A stretch of 64,000 bases of DNA, taken from assembly GCA_021234155.1 (NCBI GenBank), contig JAJEKV010000020.1:8354563-8418562 (forward strand), in the 5' to 3' direction. A program made the translations under genes and the position numbers. Below are positions 1 to 12,285 of this stretch, piece after piece (the first letter of the stretch is position 1; every line of letters begins with the position of its first letter). The notes below the pieces were generated by a model, which saw nothing but the letters and a program-made list of their open reading frames with translations, was not told the origin of the DNA and made no database searches. This DNA is from Isoetes taiwanensis. Lineage: Eukaryota > Streptophyta > Lycopodiopsida > Isoetales > Isoetaceae.

Positions 1-1298
1 ACCTTATGAGATTTACACAGATGCATGTGGTTATGTCATTGGTGTTGTTCTTATGCAGGATGGTAGGGTGGTGGCGTATGAAAGTCACCAACTCAATGAT
101 GCTGAGAAAAACTATTCCACCTATGAGCAGGAGTTACTGGCAATGGTTCATGCGCTCAAAGTCTAGAAATATTATTTCTGCAACAAGTGCGAGTTTGTGG
201 TCTATAACGATCATAAACCATTGAAGTTCCTGCAAAGCCAGGCTGAGACAAGTCTAAGGCAAGCAAGGTGGTTGGACTTTCTTTCTCAATTTCATTTTCA
301 TGTTGAACATCTTCCCAAGAAAAAGAATTCTGTTGCTGATGCTCTTTCTAGGGTTCGAGAAGTAAATGTGATGGTTCAATGTGAAATTGCTTTGGTGTAA
401 TAGATTAGACAAGCATATGAATTGGATGCCTATATTTTGAGTATGCAGCATCTATCCAACTTACCTGATGCTTGGGATATCTAGGATGGACTCTGGTAAG
501 GGACGTATTTATGTTCCTGCTGTGGACACTTTGCAAAAGCAATTATTGAGCGAATTTCATGATGCACCTTATGTTGGGCATGGAGGTGAATGGAAAACAT
601 ATGAATCGCTCAAAAGAATATTTTACTGGCCTGGTTTGAAAGAAGATGTGTAGGAATATGCGAAAGTTTGTGAGATTTGTCAGCAGGTTAAAGCAGGTCG
701 AGGCAAGACTCCAAGACTATTGCAACCTTTGCGTATGCCAGAGGAGAGGTGGAGTGAAATCTTTATTGATTTCATTGTGAAGTTGCCTCGTACTGTGCAT
801 CACTATACTCAGATACTTGTCATTGTAGATAGGTTGACGAAGTATGCATACTTTATACCTCTGACAAAGAACGATGATGGCTTGGCAGCGCCCCGATCGA
901 ACTGCATGAGGATCAGATGGTATAGCTTCGTTCTTTCCTGCAAATCTATAAAGAAAAGCAATATTGCCATTGCTCGCAGGGAAAAAACCAAAGCTCTCCC
1001 CAAGATACAGTGTTCCTTACAAGATTCTGAAGAAATTAGTGATGTTATCTTCAAGTTGTAGCTTCCACCGAATGTGGACATTCATCTAGTTTTCCATGTG
1101 AGCCAGTCGCGACTAGCTCTAGAAAAAGCTGCGAATGTTGTGCCTTCTCAGGAACACATGGTGGCGTTGGATAGAGACCAGATGGAATTTCTGGTAAAAT
1201 GGAAACATAGACCTGTCTCAGAGGCGACATGGGAGAGTCGTCATTTCATGACGCAATATCCGGATGTTATGGCTCAATGGTCTGGAGCCGATTCTTGA
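1..1298 (+). pseudogene. Ty3/gypsy (chromovirus-type) pol remnant: RT/RNase H, integrase, chromodomain
   Basis: This is the 3' part of a retrotransposon polyprotein, open at the left window edge. Read across stops, it shows the RNase H segment (YTDACGYVIG at the start, later DHKPLKFL and VADALSRV near 200-355), the integrase zinc region (H...H near 560-590, then CEICQQ near 670-690), the start of the integrase core (FIDFIVKLP, VIVDRLTKYAYFIPL near 760-860) and a C-terminal chromodomain (FLVKWKHRPVSEATWE near 1,187-1,235). Stops lie near 163, 397, 481, 649 and 1,059. Most of the integrase core is missing: the text jumps at about 885-900 from the first catalytic region to the C-terminal domain. 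The chromodomain identifies the chromovirus branch of plant Ty3/gypsy elements. It cannot encode a working polyprotein. Confidence 0.9.
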
Positions 1299-1324
1299 GG
1301 ACAAGAATCTCAGAGGGGGAGTAA

Positions 1325-2247
1325 TGTTATGCCCGAATATATATTGCAGACCATGGTTGTTTATATTGCATGCATGTTGATATGGGCTAACAATAATAAT
1401 TTTATGCGGGTGGCATAAAAATTATATGGTCACTTGTTTCCCTAGTTTATGGTAATGGTGCACCTGGTTGGTCTAGGCTAGGGGAAGCAACCGAAAGTTA
1501 ATAATGGATAAACGTAGTTGCGGGGTTGGCCTAGCATTGTGAAGACAATGTAGTTAATAGGCAAACCTTAATGGATTAGGAAACCATGAAATTAAAGTGA
1601 AATTGTTTGACATATGTTCAATGCTTTGAATAACTCTTATTTAAAAAGGGTGAGCACCTCTAAATTCGGGGGGCCACTTGAACGTGGTTGAGCCACGACC
1701 CTGAGGCAGCGAGAGCTGCCAATTTTCGTCTGGCAATAGGCCGGATGGGTTTCCGGCAGTTAAAGCTGATCAATAGAATGTCGCCACGTGTCCTTGCCAT
1801 ATTGGCAGGAGATTGCACCAACAGTCTAGCGGCCTAGGCTCTTATGATGCTTGCAGTTTCTTCCTCACACTGGATCCAACAGCGGGAGGGTTCTAGATGA
1901 CGTACTGCCTAGATATGGTGCGGAGCATCTGCTTGGCAGATGCTATGGTGCGTGTGGTGGATTCCATATGTAGTTCTTGTAGTCCGTCAGTCGTTGCTTC
2001 TGTTGACACCATTGGATAACTCTTATGCATGTTACTAACATGTGGAAGCTTGTGCAGGTTGTTTGATAGCTGGCAGAGCATACATGTGTATATAGTTATC
2101 TTGTGTTGTCATCGTGTTATCTCTATGGGATCTCTATACGTGGATTCCATGTATATAGCCTCATGGGAGGCAGTACTTGTTCTGTGTACTCTGATGGTTT
2201 GATGGGAATAAAAATCATTTTGGGTACTAAATGTTTGGTTCGTAACA
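1325..2247 (+). mobile_element. 3' LTR of the Ty3/gypsy element
   Basis: A polypurine tract (AGAGGGGGA, 1,312-1,320) follows the chromodomain stop, and the LTR begins at TGTTATGCCC. I place the end at the inverted match TAACA (2,243-2,247), giving 923 bp with TGTTA...TAACA ends. A possible TATA-like stretch (TATTTAAAAAG) lies near 1,638 and a poly(A)-like AATAAAAA near 2,206, both consistent with LTR organisation. The 5' LTR is outside the window, so the right end is an inference. Confidence 0.65.
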
Positions 2248-2619
2248 TTGGAGAAGGCACATCAGTATATTCTTCCATTCAACCAAGTAATTTTGATTAA
2301 ACTAATGGAGTATGATCGAGGGCATGAAGTGGATAAATATTCTGACATTCTATAATAATGGCCTCCAGATTCTTTGGAGCACACTGTTTCTTAGGTAGCC
2401 ACTGATAAATATGTCAGAAGTTGTGTTGATCATACTAAAAGACGTTAAACATGTTGAGGGCAGAACAGATATTTTTCTCTGCAACAGATGGAACTGGATG
2501 AAAGAAAAAAAAAGGGGGAGAAAAAAGGAGAGCAGAGAGTTGACTCACTACAATGCTATAAAATAAAATATAGTGTTGGGGTATTGCATAGAGTGAGAAG
2601 GCATGGGTAGTCCCAAGGA

Positions 2620-3226
2620 AAAGAAGAAGAAGCTAATATGGATTGTGAAGGTTATAGGAAAACTTTGCCTTCCCGGTTTTGCTCCACAACAACCAACCGT
2701 CCCAGAAGCCGGCACAAGCTTGTAGCTATTGCATCAATTCGCACGGGGTCCCACAGGCTACGGATTGAGACAGGTAGATGGGAGCGGCCGCAATTGCCGC
2801 GAGAAGCGAGACTATGTGCCTGTTGCCAGTTACAGGTTATTGAAGATGAAAGCCATACTCTTCTGAGTTGCCCTGCTTTTGAGATAGTCCGGAATCATTT
2901 TTCGACCCTAGCATTCCATTCCACGCTTCCACAACTTCTCAGCGCACCATCTGTGCATGACTTGGCATTATACATACTTGAGGTTCTAGATAAACGTCTG
3001 CAATTACTGAGCCCTCAGTAGTCATTATCTAAGCTTTTTCCCTTGAAAACCTTTCGAGGCAGGCGTTTTTTAATCCTAGTAGTAATGATTGTACTAGCTT
3101 ATTGTATGGGTCCCATGACCTATTGGTCTCCGTGGACGTTAAAAAAATTCTATTCTATTCTATTCTATTCTATTCTATTCTATTCTATTCTATTCTATTC
3201 TATTCTATTCTATTCTATTCTATTCT
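2620..3226 (+). mobile_element. 5'-truncated LINE, C-terminal end plus (TATTC)n tail
   Basis: An open stretch at 2,638-3,021 encodes the end of a LINE ORF2. It has the family block IASIRTGSHRLRIETGRW, seen again near 4,600 (-) and 63,150 (+), then a zinc-binding-like CACC...EDESHTLLSCPAF motif. The 3' UTR holds an inverted pair around GAAAACCTTTCGAGGCAGGCGTTTTTT (as segments), then the common LINE end CTCCGTGGACGTTAAAA (3,128-3,144), followed by a pure (TATTC)n tract at 3,148-3,226. The 5' breakpoint is not clear. Only the last ~0.6 kb is present, the usual product of aborted target-primed reverse transcription. Confidence 0.8.
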
Positions 3227-3436
3227 TCCGTTTCTCTTTTTCCCGTTTAGGGTACTCTTTGTTTTGGTTTGCCATTTTCATTTTTTGGTCATTTTGTTTT
3301 GCAGGTTCCTTATCGATCATGGACACTCCCCCCCTTAAAACCTTTTTTTTCTTCCGTTTCTCTTTTTCCCGTTTAAGGTACTCTTTGTTTTGGTTTGCCA
3401 TTTTCATTTTTTGGTCATTTTGTTTTGCAGGTTCCT
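3225..3436 (+). repeat. 86-bp direct duplication
   Basis: The 86-bp segment at 3,225-3,310 recurs at 3,351-3,436 with about one difference. Both copies end in a splice-acceptor-like TTTTGCAG followed by GTTCCT. They directly follow the LINE tail, so the duplication is of flanking DNA or of a nested insertion. Confidence 0.85.
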
Positions 3437-4212
3437 GTCTCTTCTCCATGTACATGGGATTTTATTCTGACTTCCTTTGGTCGTGTACAATACGTTTTGT
3501 TTTCTCTAGTGGACGTGTATAATGCGTTTTATTCTCTCTTTATTTTCTCTCGTGAACGATAAAACCCATTCTATTCTGTTCTTATAAATTCTTGTGTTTG
3601 TAGCATTTTTTTTTCTTGTGTTTATAGCATTTCAGAATAAGGGACTCTCCGTCCATTTACACATAGTTTGAGATAATGCCTGACAAGATTTTAGCTCTAA
3701 CCTTTCCAAATAAATGTATACACCAATTCTAATTCTTCTATAGGTGCAATTACGAAGAAGATGAAAATGTATAAGAGAAGGTAATTGAGACTCCCTTCTG
3801 CAACGGAGGGAGGCTATTGCAAAATGGAACATCAATTACCTTGCTCCCACAATATTGGTAATATAGACAAAAAAATAGATGAAGGCAGAATGTCTAGGCA
3901 ACTCCATTCTGTAAAGAATTGGTGCATCACACGTGGCAGCACTAAAAAGCAACCAATCTACCCAATTATCATATCGTAGTTGAATGAACAAACTAGACAA
4001 TGCCTTAGAAAAAACTTGAGAAACTTATACATATTTCCGACCCAATTATCTATGGTGTTTGAATGAATCAACTAGGAAATGCTTAGAAATAGCTTGCAAA
4101 TTATGCTTCATTCCAAAAAATATTTAAATGAATGTATGTGTGGTATTGAAGGGCTTATTGCATAATGTTTGCAAATGCTTTTCACAAAAAATTTAGTTGC
4201 AAAAAAAAGTTT
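3437..4212. other. Intergenic, no gene seen
   Basis: AT-rich sequence with short open frames only. No recognisable domain, RNA gene or terminal repeat was found. Confidence 0.6.
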
Positions 4213-5560
4213 TAATAAAAAGTAGAATAGAATAGAAGAGAATAGAGTTTCTATCTCCACGGAGACCAATTGGCCTATGGGACCAAAAAGGAGGCGAAGC
4301 AAGTGTATTACTGTCATGGTTTTAAAAACCCCGCCCCGAAGGGTTTTTTTTGGGGGGAAAACTGTGACAGGAATAGGATTGTTGTCAAGCTGTACAAACA
4401 TCTATCATGGGGTGAAAGAAATATGTACATATATAGTAGTCGAGTGCCCGAGGACCAAGCTGATTTCTGCGATCCATGACCTCTTGAAGATATGCCAAAC
4501 AGCTCTGAAGAGTGTGGCATTCGTCTTGCACAGCTCCCATTTAGCAGCGTTGACAAAGCCTCTTTTCGCACGGCTCCACACTCTATCTCCCTGTCTCAAT
4601 CCGGAGATGGTGTGCACCTATGCGGATAGAGGCAATGGATCTGCATTTTTTCATGGGTAGATGAGTGCACAAATAGCATTGCGGGCCCTGCTCCAACATA
4701 GGGTTTATGTGGCATTGGTAATGTGCCGTCTTGACCTGTTCAAGGGCGCTGACATGCCATAGCTTGCTGAGGAAGCATGTATGAAGGTACTGTCTGAGAC
4801 TATAGCGATCTGCCTCCATTTGCACTCAGATGCACCTGTGCTCCTGTATATTCCATCTGGCCAGCCATTGAGCTGTCCTTTCTCACCAATAGGCCTTTAG
4901 GCGTTGAGGCCCCATTGCCACAGTGTAAACAAGGTTAGGGAGACGAGTATCGTCCATACTGACCACCTTCTGGAAGTAGATGATGTGTCTGTCAAGGGCC
5001 CCCTTTGAAGAGGCAAGAAACCTGTCTTCTGCAACAGTATCTGGTATAGAACTGCGGACTTTGCCCCCAGGGCCCGTGCCAAGAAGGCTTTCTGCACCTT
5101 CTCCAATTTATTCCAAGTGGCGAGAGAGACCACCGGGCCCTAGACCTGGACCCCATATAAAAGCACAGGTTCTACTAGCACCTTGAATAGGTGCGATTGG
5201 TGGGACCAATCATACAGCTCCGCCTTATGGCTATTGTTCTGCATTACCTGCTGCGGCTCGCAACCGGATAGAATTGTCCCAGTTCATGGCAGACGAAAAC
5301 TCCACCCCCAAATATTTGTAAGTGGGCACCACTTCAACAATTTGACCATGATATGTGAGGGTTGGGGCCCTTGGCTAGCGTGCGGACAACATGAGGATCA
5401 CCTTGGTCTTGGCCAAGTTGACACGCATGTCAGTCACTTGGCAAAATGTGTCCAGGGCATCGAGATGGCATTGCATGTCCGTCTGTCAGGTGTTGTTATT
5501 GCATTCTCTAATAGGTTATTCTTTTTGCTGATCCTACATGCAGTTCTTAAGTGGGTTATT
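4213..5560 (-). mobile_element. LINE ORF2 pseudogene with 3' end, reverse orientation
   Basis: On the minus strand the segment runs from an RT thumb region (HLDALDTFCQ, then MRVNLAKTKV, about 5,490-5,390) through a tether region (WNKLEKVQKAFLARALG, about 5,115-5,065) to the C-terminal family block IASIRIGAHHLRIETGR (about 4,635-4,583). Its 3' UTR contains the A-rich/C-rich inverted segment near 4,322-4,365. It ends with the common signature GGTCTCCGTGG (minus strand, about 4,256-4,268) and a degenerate (TATTC)n tail near 4,221-4,245. Frames change several times, so it is dead. It is the same family as the copies at 2.6, 6.2, 38.7 and 62.3 kb. Confidence 0.8.
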
Positions 5561-6189
5561 TGAATCACTGCAAGAGGAAGCAGATATTGACTTCAGAAAC
5601 TCAGAGACATATCTTATGATGGGCTTCAGCTGATGTGTTTTTTTGCCCATGGCCTTTGCTGTGTCAATCCCCATTCAAAGTGCTTTTCTTAAGCTTGAGG
5701 TTTGTATTACTCCATTCATTGTCTTCTCTAAATTAAAGTTAAGTTTTCATTGTTCCTTGAGCTTAAATAAACATATGGTTATTTGCATACCAAATCAGTT
5801 TTGCTTGGGCATTGTAAGGTTTTTGTTATTCTCAGATATTAGGTCATGTGTTTGATGTTCAATGCTTATCATTCAAGAACAAGATGCAATCAAAACCATG
5901 TCATGTTCTGTACATATGTAGCCAGAGATAGAGCTGAGATTGCTGCCTCTTAAATCCATATACGTTTATTTAGGCTTCGCAAGTTTAATTATATCATTCT
6001 GTATAGCCTTCAGCAGTTTATGACCTATTGATATTGCACCATAGTATTGTTAATTTGCGGTCACTTCAGTAACTAATAATGCAATTGCCACTTAATCTTC
6101 CTACATATTCTATTGTTGGCGTGTGTTTCTTTCCCAATACCTTATCAAAAGTGCTTGTATACTTAATGTCCTAATAAGGTACTTAACAT
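5561..6189. other. Intergenic, no gene seen
   Basis: AT-rich; no convincing coding or repeat structure. It separates two divergently oriented LINE copies. Confidence 0.6.
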
Positions 6190-6195
6190 GTCTAA

Positions 6196-6699
6196 ATGGA
6201 GCATGCTGGGCACATGCTACCTGATTTGCCAGGTTACCAACATTTCTCGGTCTTCAATACCTGTACAGGACAGCGGGGTCATGGTGGAGTGGCTTGCTAC
6301 TACCGGACAACCTTGGCACATTCGGTTACCCTCCAGAAGACAGACAGACACAACCGGTACTTCTGGGTTCGTGTGCATAATACCAGTGGCAACCCTCTTT
6401 TTCTGGCCGCCTGTTATTTCCCTCACGCAGACAGCACCTTCTATCGCAGCCACCCCAATGCGGATAGGATGGACCCGTATGTCGATCTATATGATGACAT
6501 ACAGCAGCATCAGCAGTTGGGTAGGGTCGTCCTTCTTGGAGATTTCAATGCACGGACAGGAGTAGAGCAGCCCATGCGACTTGACCCCCTCGGCGATGTC
6601 CTGCGGCTTCGCCCGCCAAGTAGCCCGCCCGCGGGTCGGATGACGGCCGGTCACTTCGCTTTGGCGAACGTTGCTCTGCTATGTGGCATTTTGACTTGA
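6196..6699 (+). pseudogene. LINE endonuclease (EEP) domain fragment
   Basis: The 167-residue open stretch is the middle of an exonuclease-endonuclease-phosphatase domain of a LINE ORF2. Visible motifs are GHGGVACYYR, FLAACYFPH and LLGDFNARTG; the D and N of GDFN are catalytic in the family. The N-terminal catalytic N and E residues are not seen, so the domain is 5'-truncated. The first ATG is just the first in frame, not an evidenced start. In active LINEs this domain nicks the target DNA to prime reverse transcription. Confidence 0.85.
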
Positions 6700-7493
6700 T
6701 AATTTGCAATGGCCTTTCCGCGGTGGCCCGATTCTCGCAAGTGCACATGCAGACAGGACAATCAGGGGGGAGGGTCTAGTGTGGTGGACTATGTGCTTGT
6801 AGTTGCGCAAGATATGCATCTCATCGATCGTTTCGGGTGGGCCGCAGACGGTCGGGATGAGGATGTCGACTCGAGATCACCTCCCACTTTATTTGGACCT
6901 GGTTTGGCGAGCCGCCAGACCCCCACTATGCCAGCCCCTCGCCGTCCTCGGTTGAGACTTCGATTATGGCAGGCCGAGGACTCTGCCGAGATGCTCATGG
7001 ATGCCCTCCCGGTAATTCTGCAGACCTCCACACTAGAGCGGCCGACCGGACCGGTGACTTCGCTATTACGGGATCGCGGCCGGCCAGTGCTTTGCTGGGA
7101 CCCCCCGTCGCCGCTTCGGGGTCGACAACATTCCCGCGTAACCGATGGTTTGATCGCGGTGAAAGAAGCATAGCGGCGGCTCCCGAACATCACGATCCGG
7201 ATCCATTGCCGGCTTGCGGGGCCACCACCGTGATGCAGCGCCCATCCGGAAGGACACAAAGGCGCGGTACCTTGCTTAGCATCGGGGGAGATGTTCGACT
7301 GTTTTGACACTCATCCTCCTCGAACCTTTTGGCGCGAGTGCTTGAAGGCCAGCCCAGCCCTGGGGACATCACACCCGGGCGGTGGGAATAGTGCTTTGCA
7401 GCAGCTCTATGACCCGCCCGAGGGGACGCCATGCGCCCATACCCCCCCAGGATGGCCCCCATTGGTTCGTGGGCGAGGATGTTGAGGAGGGCT

Positions 7494-8514
7494 TGCAATG
7501 GCTAGCTAATGGGAAGGCAAAACACCTCGATGGTATCTTTTGGGGCGAGTTACTCAAGTGGGCGTGGCAGCCGCTTGTGCGGTCCTCACTACCTGTTCAA
7601 CGAGCATTGCGGGAGGGTTTCCCCGACAATGGACCCTAAGCGGGTTGTTCCCATTCACAAAGGCGGGCAACCCCACACCTTTCCCGACCAATTACCCGGA
7701 CGATCATGGTCGATTCGGTATTTGCCAAAGCTGTTGGTGGCATTCTCGAAAGCAGCGCTTTGACCAACCCAGGCGGCGGCGGATGTCGCGAGCCCTCACA
7801 CAAGCGGGCTTCGACCCGCCACTCAACGATTGACCATATCTTTACGCTGCGGGCGATTGATTGAAGACAGCCTAATCATCGGCCGGACTTGTATTGCCGC
7901 TTTGTGGACTTCGCAAAGGCTTTTGATACGGTCCCCCGAAAAAGCCGTAGGCTAGATCTAGCGTCAATCGGGGCTCCCAGTGCCTGTGCGTAAATGCCAT
8001 ATCTGAGTTGTATGAGAGTTGTTTTGGCAGGATGCATCGGGCGGGCCAAGCATTCACCAGTAGTATCGGGGTCCCAGGTTGCCCCCTCTCGCCAACACTT
8101 TTTGGCCTCTACATTGATCGGTTAGAGCCCCGCTTTATCGGAAAGCATGGGGATGGCATACGGCTTTTGCACCGGGTCATCCGCCCACCATCTATGCGAC
8201 GATGTTGGCCTGCTGGCCCACACCCCGAAGCTATGCGATCTCACCTGGATGCCCTAGACACATTTTGTCGCTACTCTGACATCATGCGCGTCAATCGGCC
8301 AAGACGGGGTGGTTCTCATATCCTCTTCCGTCACCCCATGCCTCCCGCACTCACATATCGGGGGCGGCTTGTGGGCGTCACGCCCACCTACAAGTACCTA
8401 GGGGTGGAGTTCCCTCGCCTCCTCTGGCGGGAGGCGTCTATCCGCTTCTTGGTGACAAAGGTTGGAAGCGCTTTATGCCATGCGAGAACAACAATCACCG
8501 TGCGAGCTATATGA
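7494..8514 (+). pseudogene. LINE reverse transcriptase domain, frameshifted
   Basis: RT motifs lie in at least three frames: LANGKAKHLDG with ELLKWAW (fingers), PKRVVPIHKGG, FVDFAKAFDTVPRK (motif A, catalytic D present), GVPGCPLSPTLFGLYIDRLE (motif B) and a thumb with YRGRLVGVTPTYKYLGVEF. The motif C (YADD) position, expected near 8,160-8,200, reads as unrelated residues because of a local frame disruption. The order matches non-LTR retrotransposon RTs. No function is expected. Confidence 0.85.
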
Positions 8515-9613
8515 TTGGGGCCATCGGTCACATCTGTTCGGGCCGTCGAGCACGTCTCTCATAGACGGGTCGAGGTTTGGGGCCCTATCGTCTCTTTGGC
8601 GACTGGAATGACTTGGAGCAGTGTGAGAAGGCATTTTGGCACGGGCACTTGGGGTGAAACCTTCAGTCCCCTATCGGTTCTCGGGCAGAAACTGGATTCT
8701 TGCCGCCGGCTTGGCGACCCTTGATAGACACATCGTCTATTTTGAGAAAGTGGTTACTATGGGTGATGCTCGGCTCCACGCACTGCTTACACTGTGGCCA
8801 TGAGTCCGCGCGGCGGCTTAGGGCCTGTTGGAGGGGTAAGAGAGATCGAGTGGTTAAGCCAGGATGGAACGTCTTGAGAGCACCTGAATCGCATCTGGTT
8901 GCAGCGGCCCGCGATCGTGGCGACTGCCGGGGAGTACCTAGATGCTTGTTTCCTTGGCAAGCTCTAGGACCCCATTGCTCTAGAGCAGGTCAAAATGGCC
9001 CATTACAAGGAGCACATCAACCCGTGTTAGCCCGGGCCCACAAATCTACCTGCGTTCCCACCGCCCCAAAAAGCGCGGACTCATTGCCTCCATTCGCACG
9101 GTGCCCACCATCTTCGCGATCGAGGCGGGCGGTGGATTGGGGAGCCCCGCCGGGGCGAGGCTCGCCGGTCTTTATCAAGCGGGTGCCATTGAGGATGAGT
9201 CTCACACTTTCCAGAGTTGCCCGGCGTTGGTCGATCCGGGCGGATCGGCCCCTTAATGCGGCCGACGTGCCCTTGCATTTGCCGATGAACACACCGTCGA
9301 TGCGTGCCACGGGGTCATACATCCGGGGAGGTACTTTTCCTGCGAGGTCACCTTTGCCCCCGCTGGGCCGTTGTCACGACTAGGCACTACGGGGGGTGGT
9401 GCATGATTTGTATATATTGGGATGTTTACGCATTTTATATGATTAGCACGGTTTGTCGGTGATTGTTTCGCCACGGTTTTCCCTCGAAAACCCTTCGGGG
9501 CGGGGGTTTTTTAATCCGGGCAGTAATCCACTTGCTGCGTTTTTGTATTGGGTCCCATAGACCGATTGGTCTCCGTGGACGATAAAAGTACCTTCCTTCC
9601 TTCCTTCCTTCCT

Positions 9614-10479
9614 AGGTCTATTGCTATAAGAAATACATCATGTACCAAGTACATATAGCATTTGCCAAGTTACTACAAAGTTATGAATACGTTGCTTATT
9701 AAGGCTAATTTCTACCAATTTCACAGTTCTACCATCATATTATTTGAGATAATTATATTTGGTCTCATAATAATAATTTCTACTATGCTTGGAAGTATTG
9801 ATGGCAACATGTCCATACTTGTTTAACACTAAAGCAACCCCAGAAAATCATCTTTTACAAACTACCACATTACTTCTAGAAAATGCATGGGCTATCCAAA
9901 ATGCAATGTAACAAATGGATTGTCTTTTATAACGCTATGTCTAATGCTCGAGTCATGATTTTGCTTTCATGTGTCTCTTGTGATAGTTTCAAGGTCCAAA
10001 TGATGTTAATGTAGACAACCATATAGTTATACATCCAACAGAGAGTTTTTCTTGATTCAACAAAAGGCCAACAACAAATCAAATGGCTTTGTCCTTGCAA
10101 AGGGTTTTTATTGAACAAGAGGCCAACTTACAAACTTTTGTAAAAATAACAAAAAATATAGCATTCTAGGTCACAACCACATTAGCAATAACACTTAGAG
10201 TCTCTTTGCCGCAGACAAAAAAATCTTCAAGTTCTTTAGGGCTTTATTGATTTTCTGCTAGCGTCTACTTGCACTCGAACTTCTGTCCTTTTTCTGTCAT
10301 GATTTCATACTTCTACTAATAGCATCTACTTGAAAGCCAGTATTCAAACTTCAAATAAGGGTAAGCACGAAAGAAAACCAGATAGATTTACATCATATCA
10401 TATTCTTGTTTTGATCTGATATATCTCATTTGCAAGTTTTGCAATGACTTTAATTGATAAAAATGCCTCTGGAAGAAAG
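9614..10479. other. Intergenic, no gene seen
   Basis: AT-rich sequence directly after the LINE tail. Short open frames only, no recognised motif. Confidence 0.55.
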
Positions 10480-10483
10480 TAAA

Positions 10484-11273
10484 TTATACGAAAAGTGTTA
10501 TGTGAATCTCATCAAGCAAGCAAATGGAGATAGAAGATGGAATTTTAAGTTTTGTGGTATATATGCTACTAGGAGAAAGACATAGTTGACTGCTCATCTC
10601 GTAGCAAGGCTGGAAAAGGAATAAAAAAATTCCTCTTGTTTCTTTTGCAGGTGCATCCATTTCTAGTTCATCTTCCATATGTAAAGATACTATCTCATTT
10701 GTTTCTACCAATTCCTCTCCTCTACTCCCATCTGCAGCTCCAGAAAAACAACAAACATTACGTAGGGGTAATGCACTATCAATGCAATGAAAGTACGATG
10801 CCAATATCATGGAGGTAAGGTGTATTGTTGAGGCTAATTTATCCTTTAATTTGCTGAAAACTCTATGTTGGAGGAACATGGTAGAGGGTTTTTCTATCAT
10901 AGAAGAGAAGCATAGTGAAATAACATGCAGTCACATAAGAAATAAGGTCTTGAAGGGAAAAGTGACATCTTTATAGGAGAAAACCTGGAAGATCGAGGCA
11001 TTGTGGCCTAAATATGGTTGTTTCATACTAACCGATGAATGGGTTGATATTTGTCATAAGCAACTGGTAAATGTTTTGGCTGCATATTGCTATGGCATGA
11101 TGTTTCTTGAATCTATAGATTGTAGCCATGTTGGCACCTGGTTGGCCGAGAAAATTACAGAAGCAATCAAAGAGTTTGATAAGGAAAATGTGGTGCAAGT
11201 TATTTCAGATAATGCTGCAAATTTGCGTGCATATGGGTTGTTTACTAAATTTTATTATTATTCTTGTCATTAG
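10484..11273 (+). pseudogene. hAT-type transposase remnant (BED zinc finger plus DUF659-like region)
   Basis: Read across stops, the 5' part resembles a BED zinc finger (W.FKFCG...Y, then TAHLVARLEK, about 10,540-10,620). It is followed by a region typical of hAT transposases (IVEANLSFNLL...WRNMVEGF, about 10,825-10,890) and a well-preserved DUF659-like block in one frame (11,001-11,273: WPKYGCFILTDEWVDI, then NVVQVISDNAANLRAYG). The end of the catalytic core and the hAT dimerisation domain are not found. In-frame stops near 10,575 and 10,973 and loss of the C-terminus make it a pseudogene. I found no matching 8-bp TSD or terminal repeats. Confidence 0.8.
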
Positions 11274-12285
11274 CGCTGTTTACCACTCTTTCACAATACC
11301 TGCTTGCAACAGAGCGTGCTTTTCTCAACACAGGTGTCCAAGCAGCCTATTTTATCTTAAAATTGCAAAAGTTGCAACTCGTCTATGCATTTAAAAGATG
11401 CTCGACCAAACATTTTCACATCATTGTCTTGGATATGAATCTTCTTCTTCTGTTCAGAAATTTAGGGCAAGCATCACTAGAAACCATTTTGTCATCTTTC
11501 AGAATCTAAATCTTGCCTGTTTATAGTGTCTTCAGCTTCTCCAGCTCTACAATCTTTCATGCCATTCCAACTTAAAACATAGCACTTCATCAGTTCAGCA
11601 TCTAGCCCATTTTCCTTCTTAAAGTCTACCATATTTCTGCTACAACTTATGCTTCCCAATCCCTGTAAAAGCCTGTCTGTCCCGCCTTTATAATTTCTTG
11701 CTTATTTGCTTCACGCAAGGAAGAAACATCACTTTCAAGCATATTTTCTTTTGCTACAGAAGGTCAGACAATTACCTAATCTAGTTCCCCTCTTCTGGTT
11801 ACTGGTTGATCTTTTAGCGCTTATTGGTTCTTTTCAACACTTTTTTGATCCTTGTGGGTTCTGTTTGCAGGACTGAATTAAACTTGAACCCCGGCAAGTC
11901 GACAAAGCTTCCCCTGTGACAAAAAACAGTTACAGTAACCACATAAGATCTGCAAAACGTTTCAACTGCATTTGCTGGCATAGAAAAGAGTGCAAATATG
12001 CTGTTCTTGTGAGGGATTATCAAAATCGTCAAGGCAGGAAGCAAAATGGTTAAGAATATCAAGAATCACCTGATCTTTCAGCAGTGCAGGGCCAGATCCA
12101 AAGCCTAGAGGAACTGCTGCTCCATGGAGGGCTACAACCTAGAATCTGCGAAATGGGGGCCAAAATTTTTTCAGGCGATGACAAGGCAAAGACGTGGACA
12201 AGGGGGTCCAACGTTTGGGATCTGAAGGAACGAAGGGGTCTAAAAGAGGGGGAAAAAAAAGGGAGAAAAAAAAAGAGGGAGAGAG
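11274..12285. other. Upstream region of H2B, no other gene seen
   Basis: No convincing coding sequence. The last 50 bases before the histone start are a purine-rich leader (runs of G and A, 12,236-12,285). I could not identify a histone octamer element or a clear TATA box. Confidence 0.5.

Larger units (their letters stand above)
6190..9613 (+). mobile_element. Near-complete but frameshifted LINE: endonuclease, reverse transcriptase, C-terminal zinc region
   Basis: This is the longest LINE copy here and is markedly GC-richer than its surroundings. Order: apurinic-type endonuclease (6,196-6,699), end of the endonuclease with SVVDYVLV (6,780-6,810), RT fingers (LANGKAKHLDG, 7,494-7,526), RT palm (FVDFAKAFDTVPRK, 7,901-7,942; GVPGCPLSPTLFGLYIDRLE, 8,071-8,130), thumb and tether, and a C-terminal EDESHTFQSCPAL motif (9,187-9,227). 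The 3' UTR has an AAAACCC/GGGGGTTTTTT inverted segment (9,488-9,511), the shared end CTCCGTGGACGATAAAA, then a (CCTT)n tail. There are many frameshifts and the catalytic YADD of RT is not readable in frame. No ORF1 was found upstream. Confidence 0.85.

Noticed and set aside
3043-3522. A 159-residue open frame with an ILFYS repeat
   Set aside because: It is the LINE (TATTC)n tail and an 86-bp duplication translated; not a gene.
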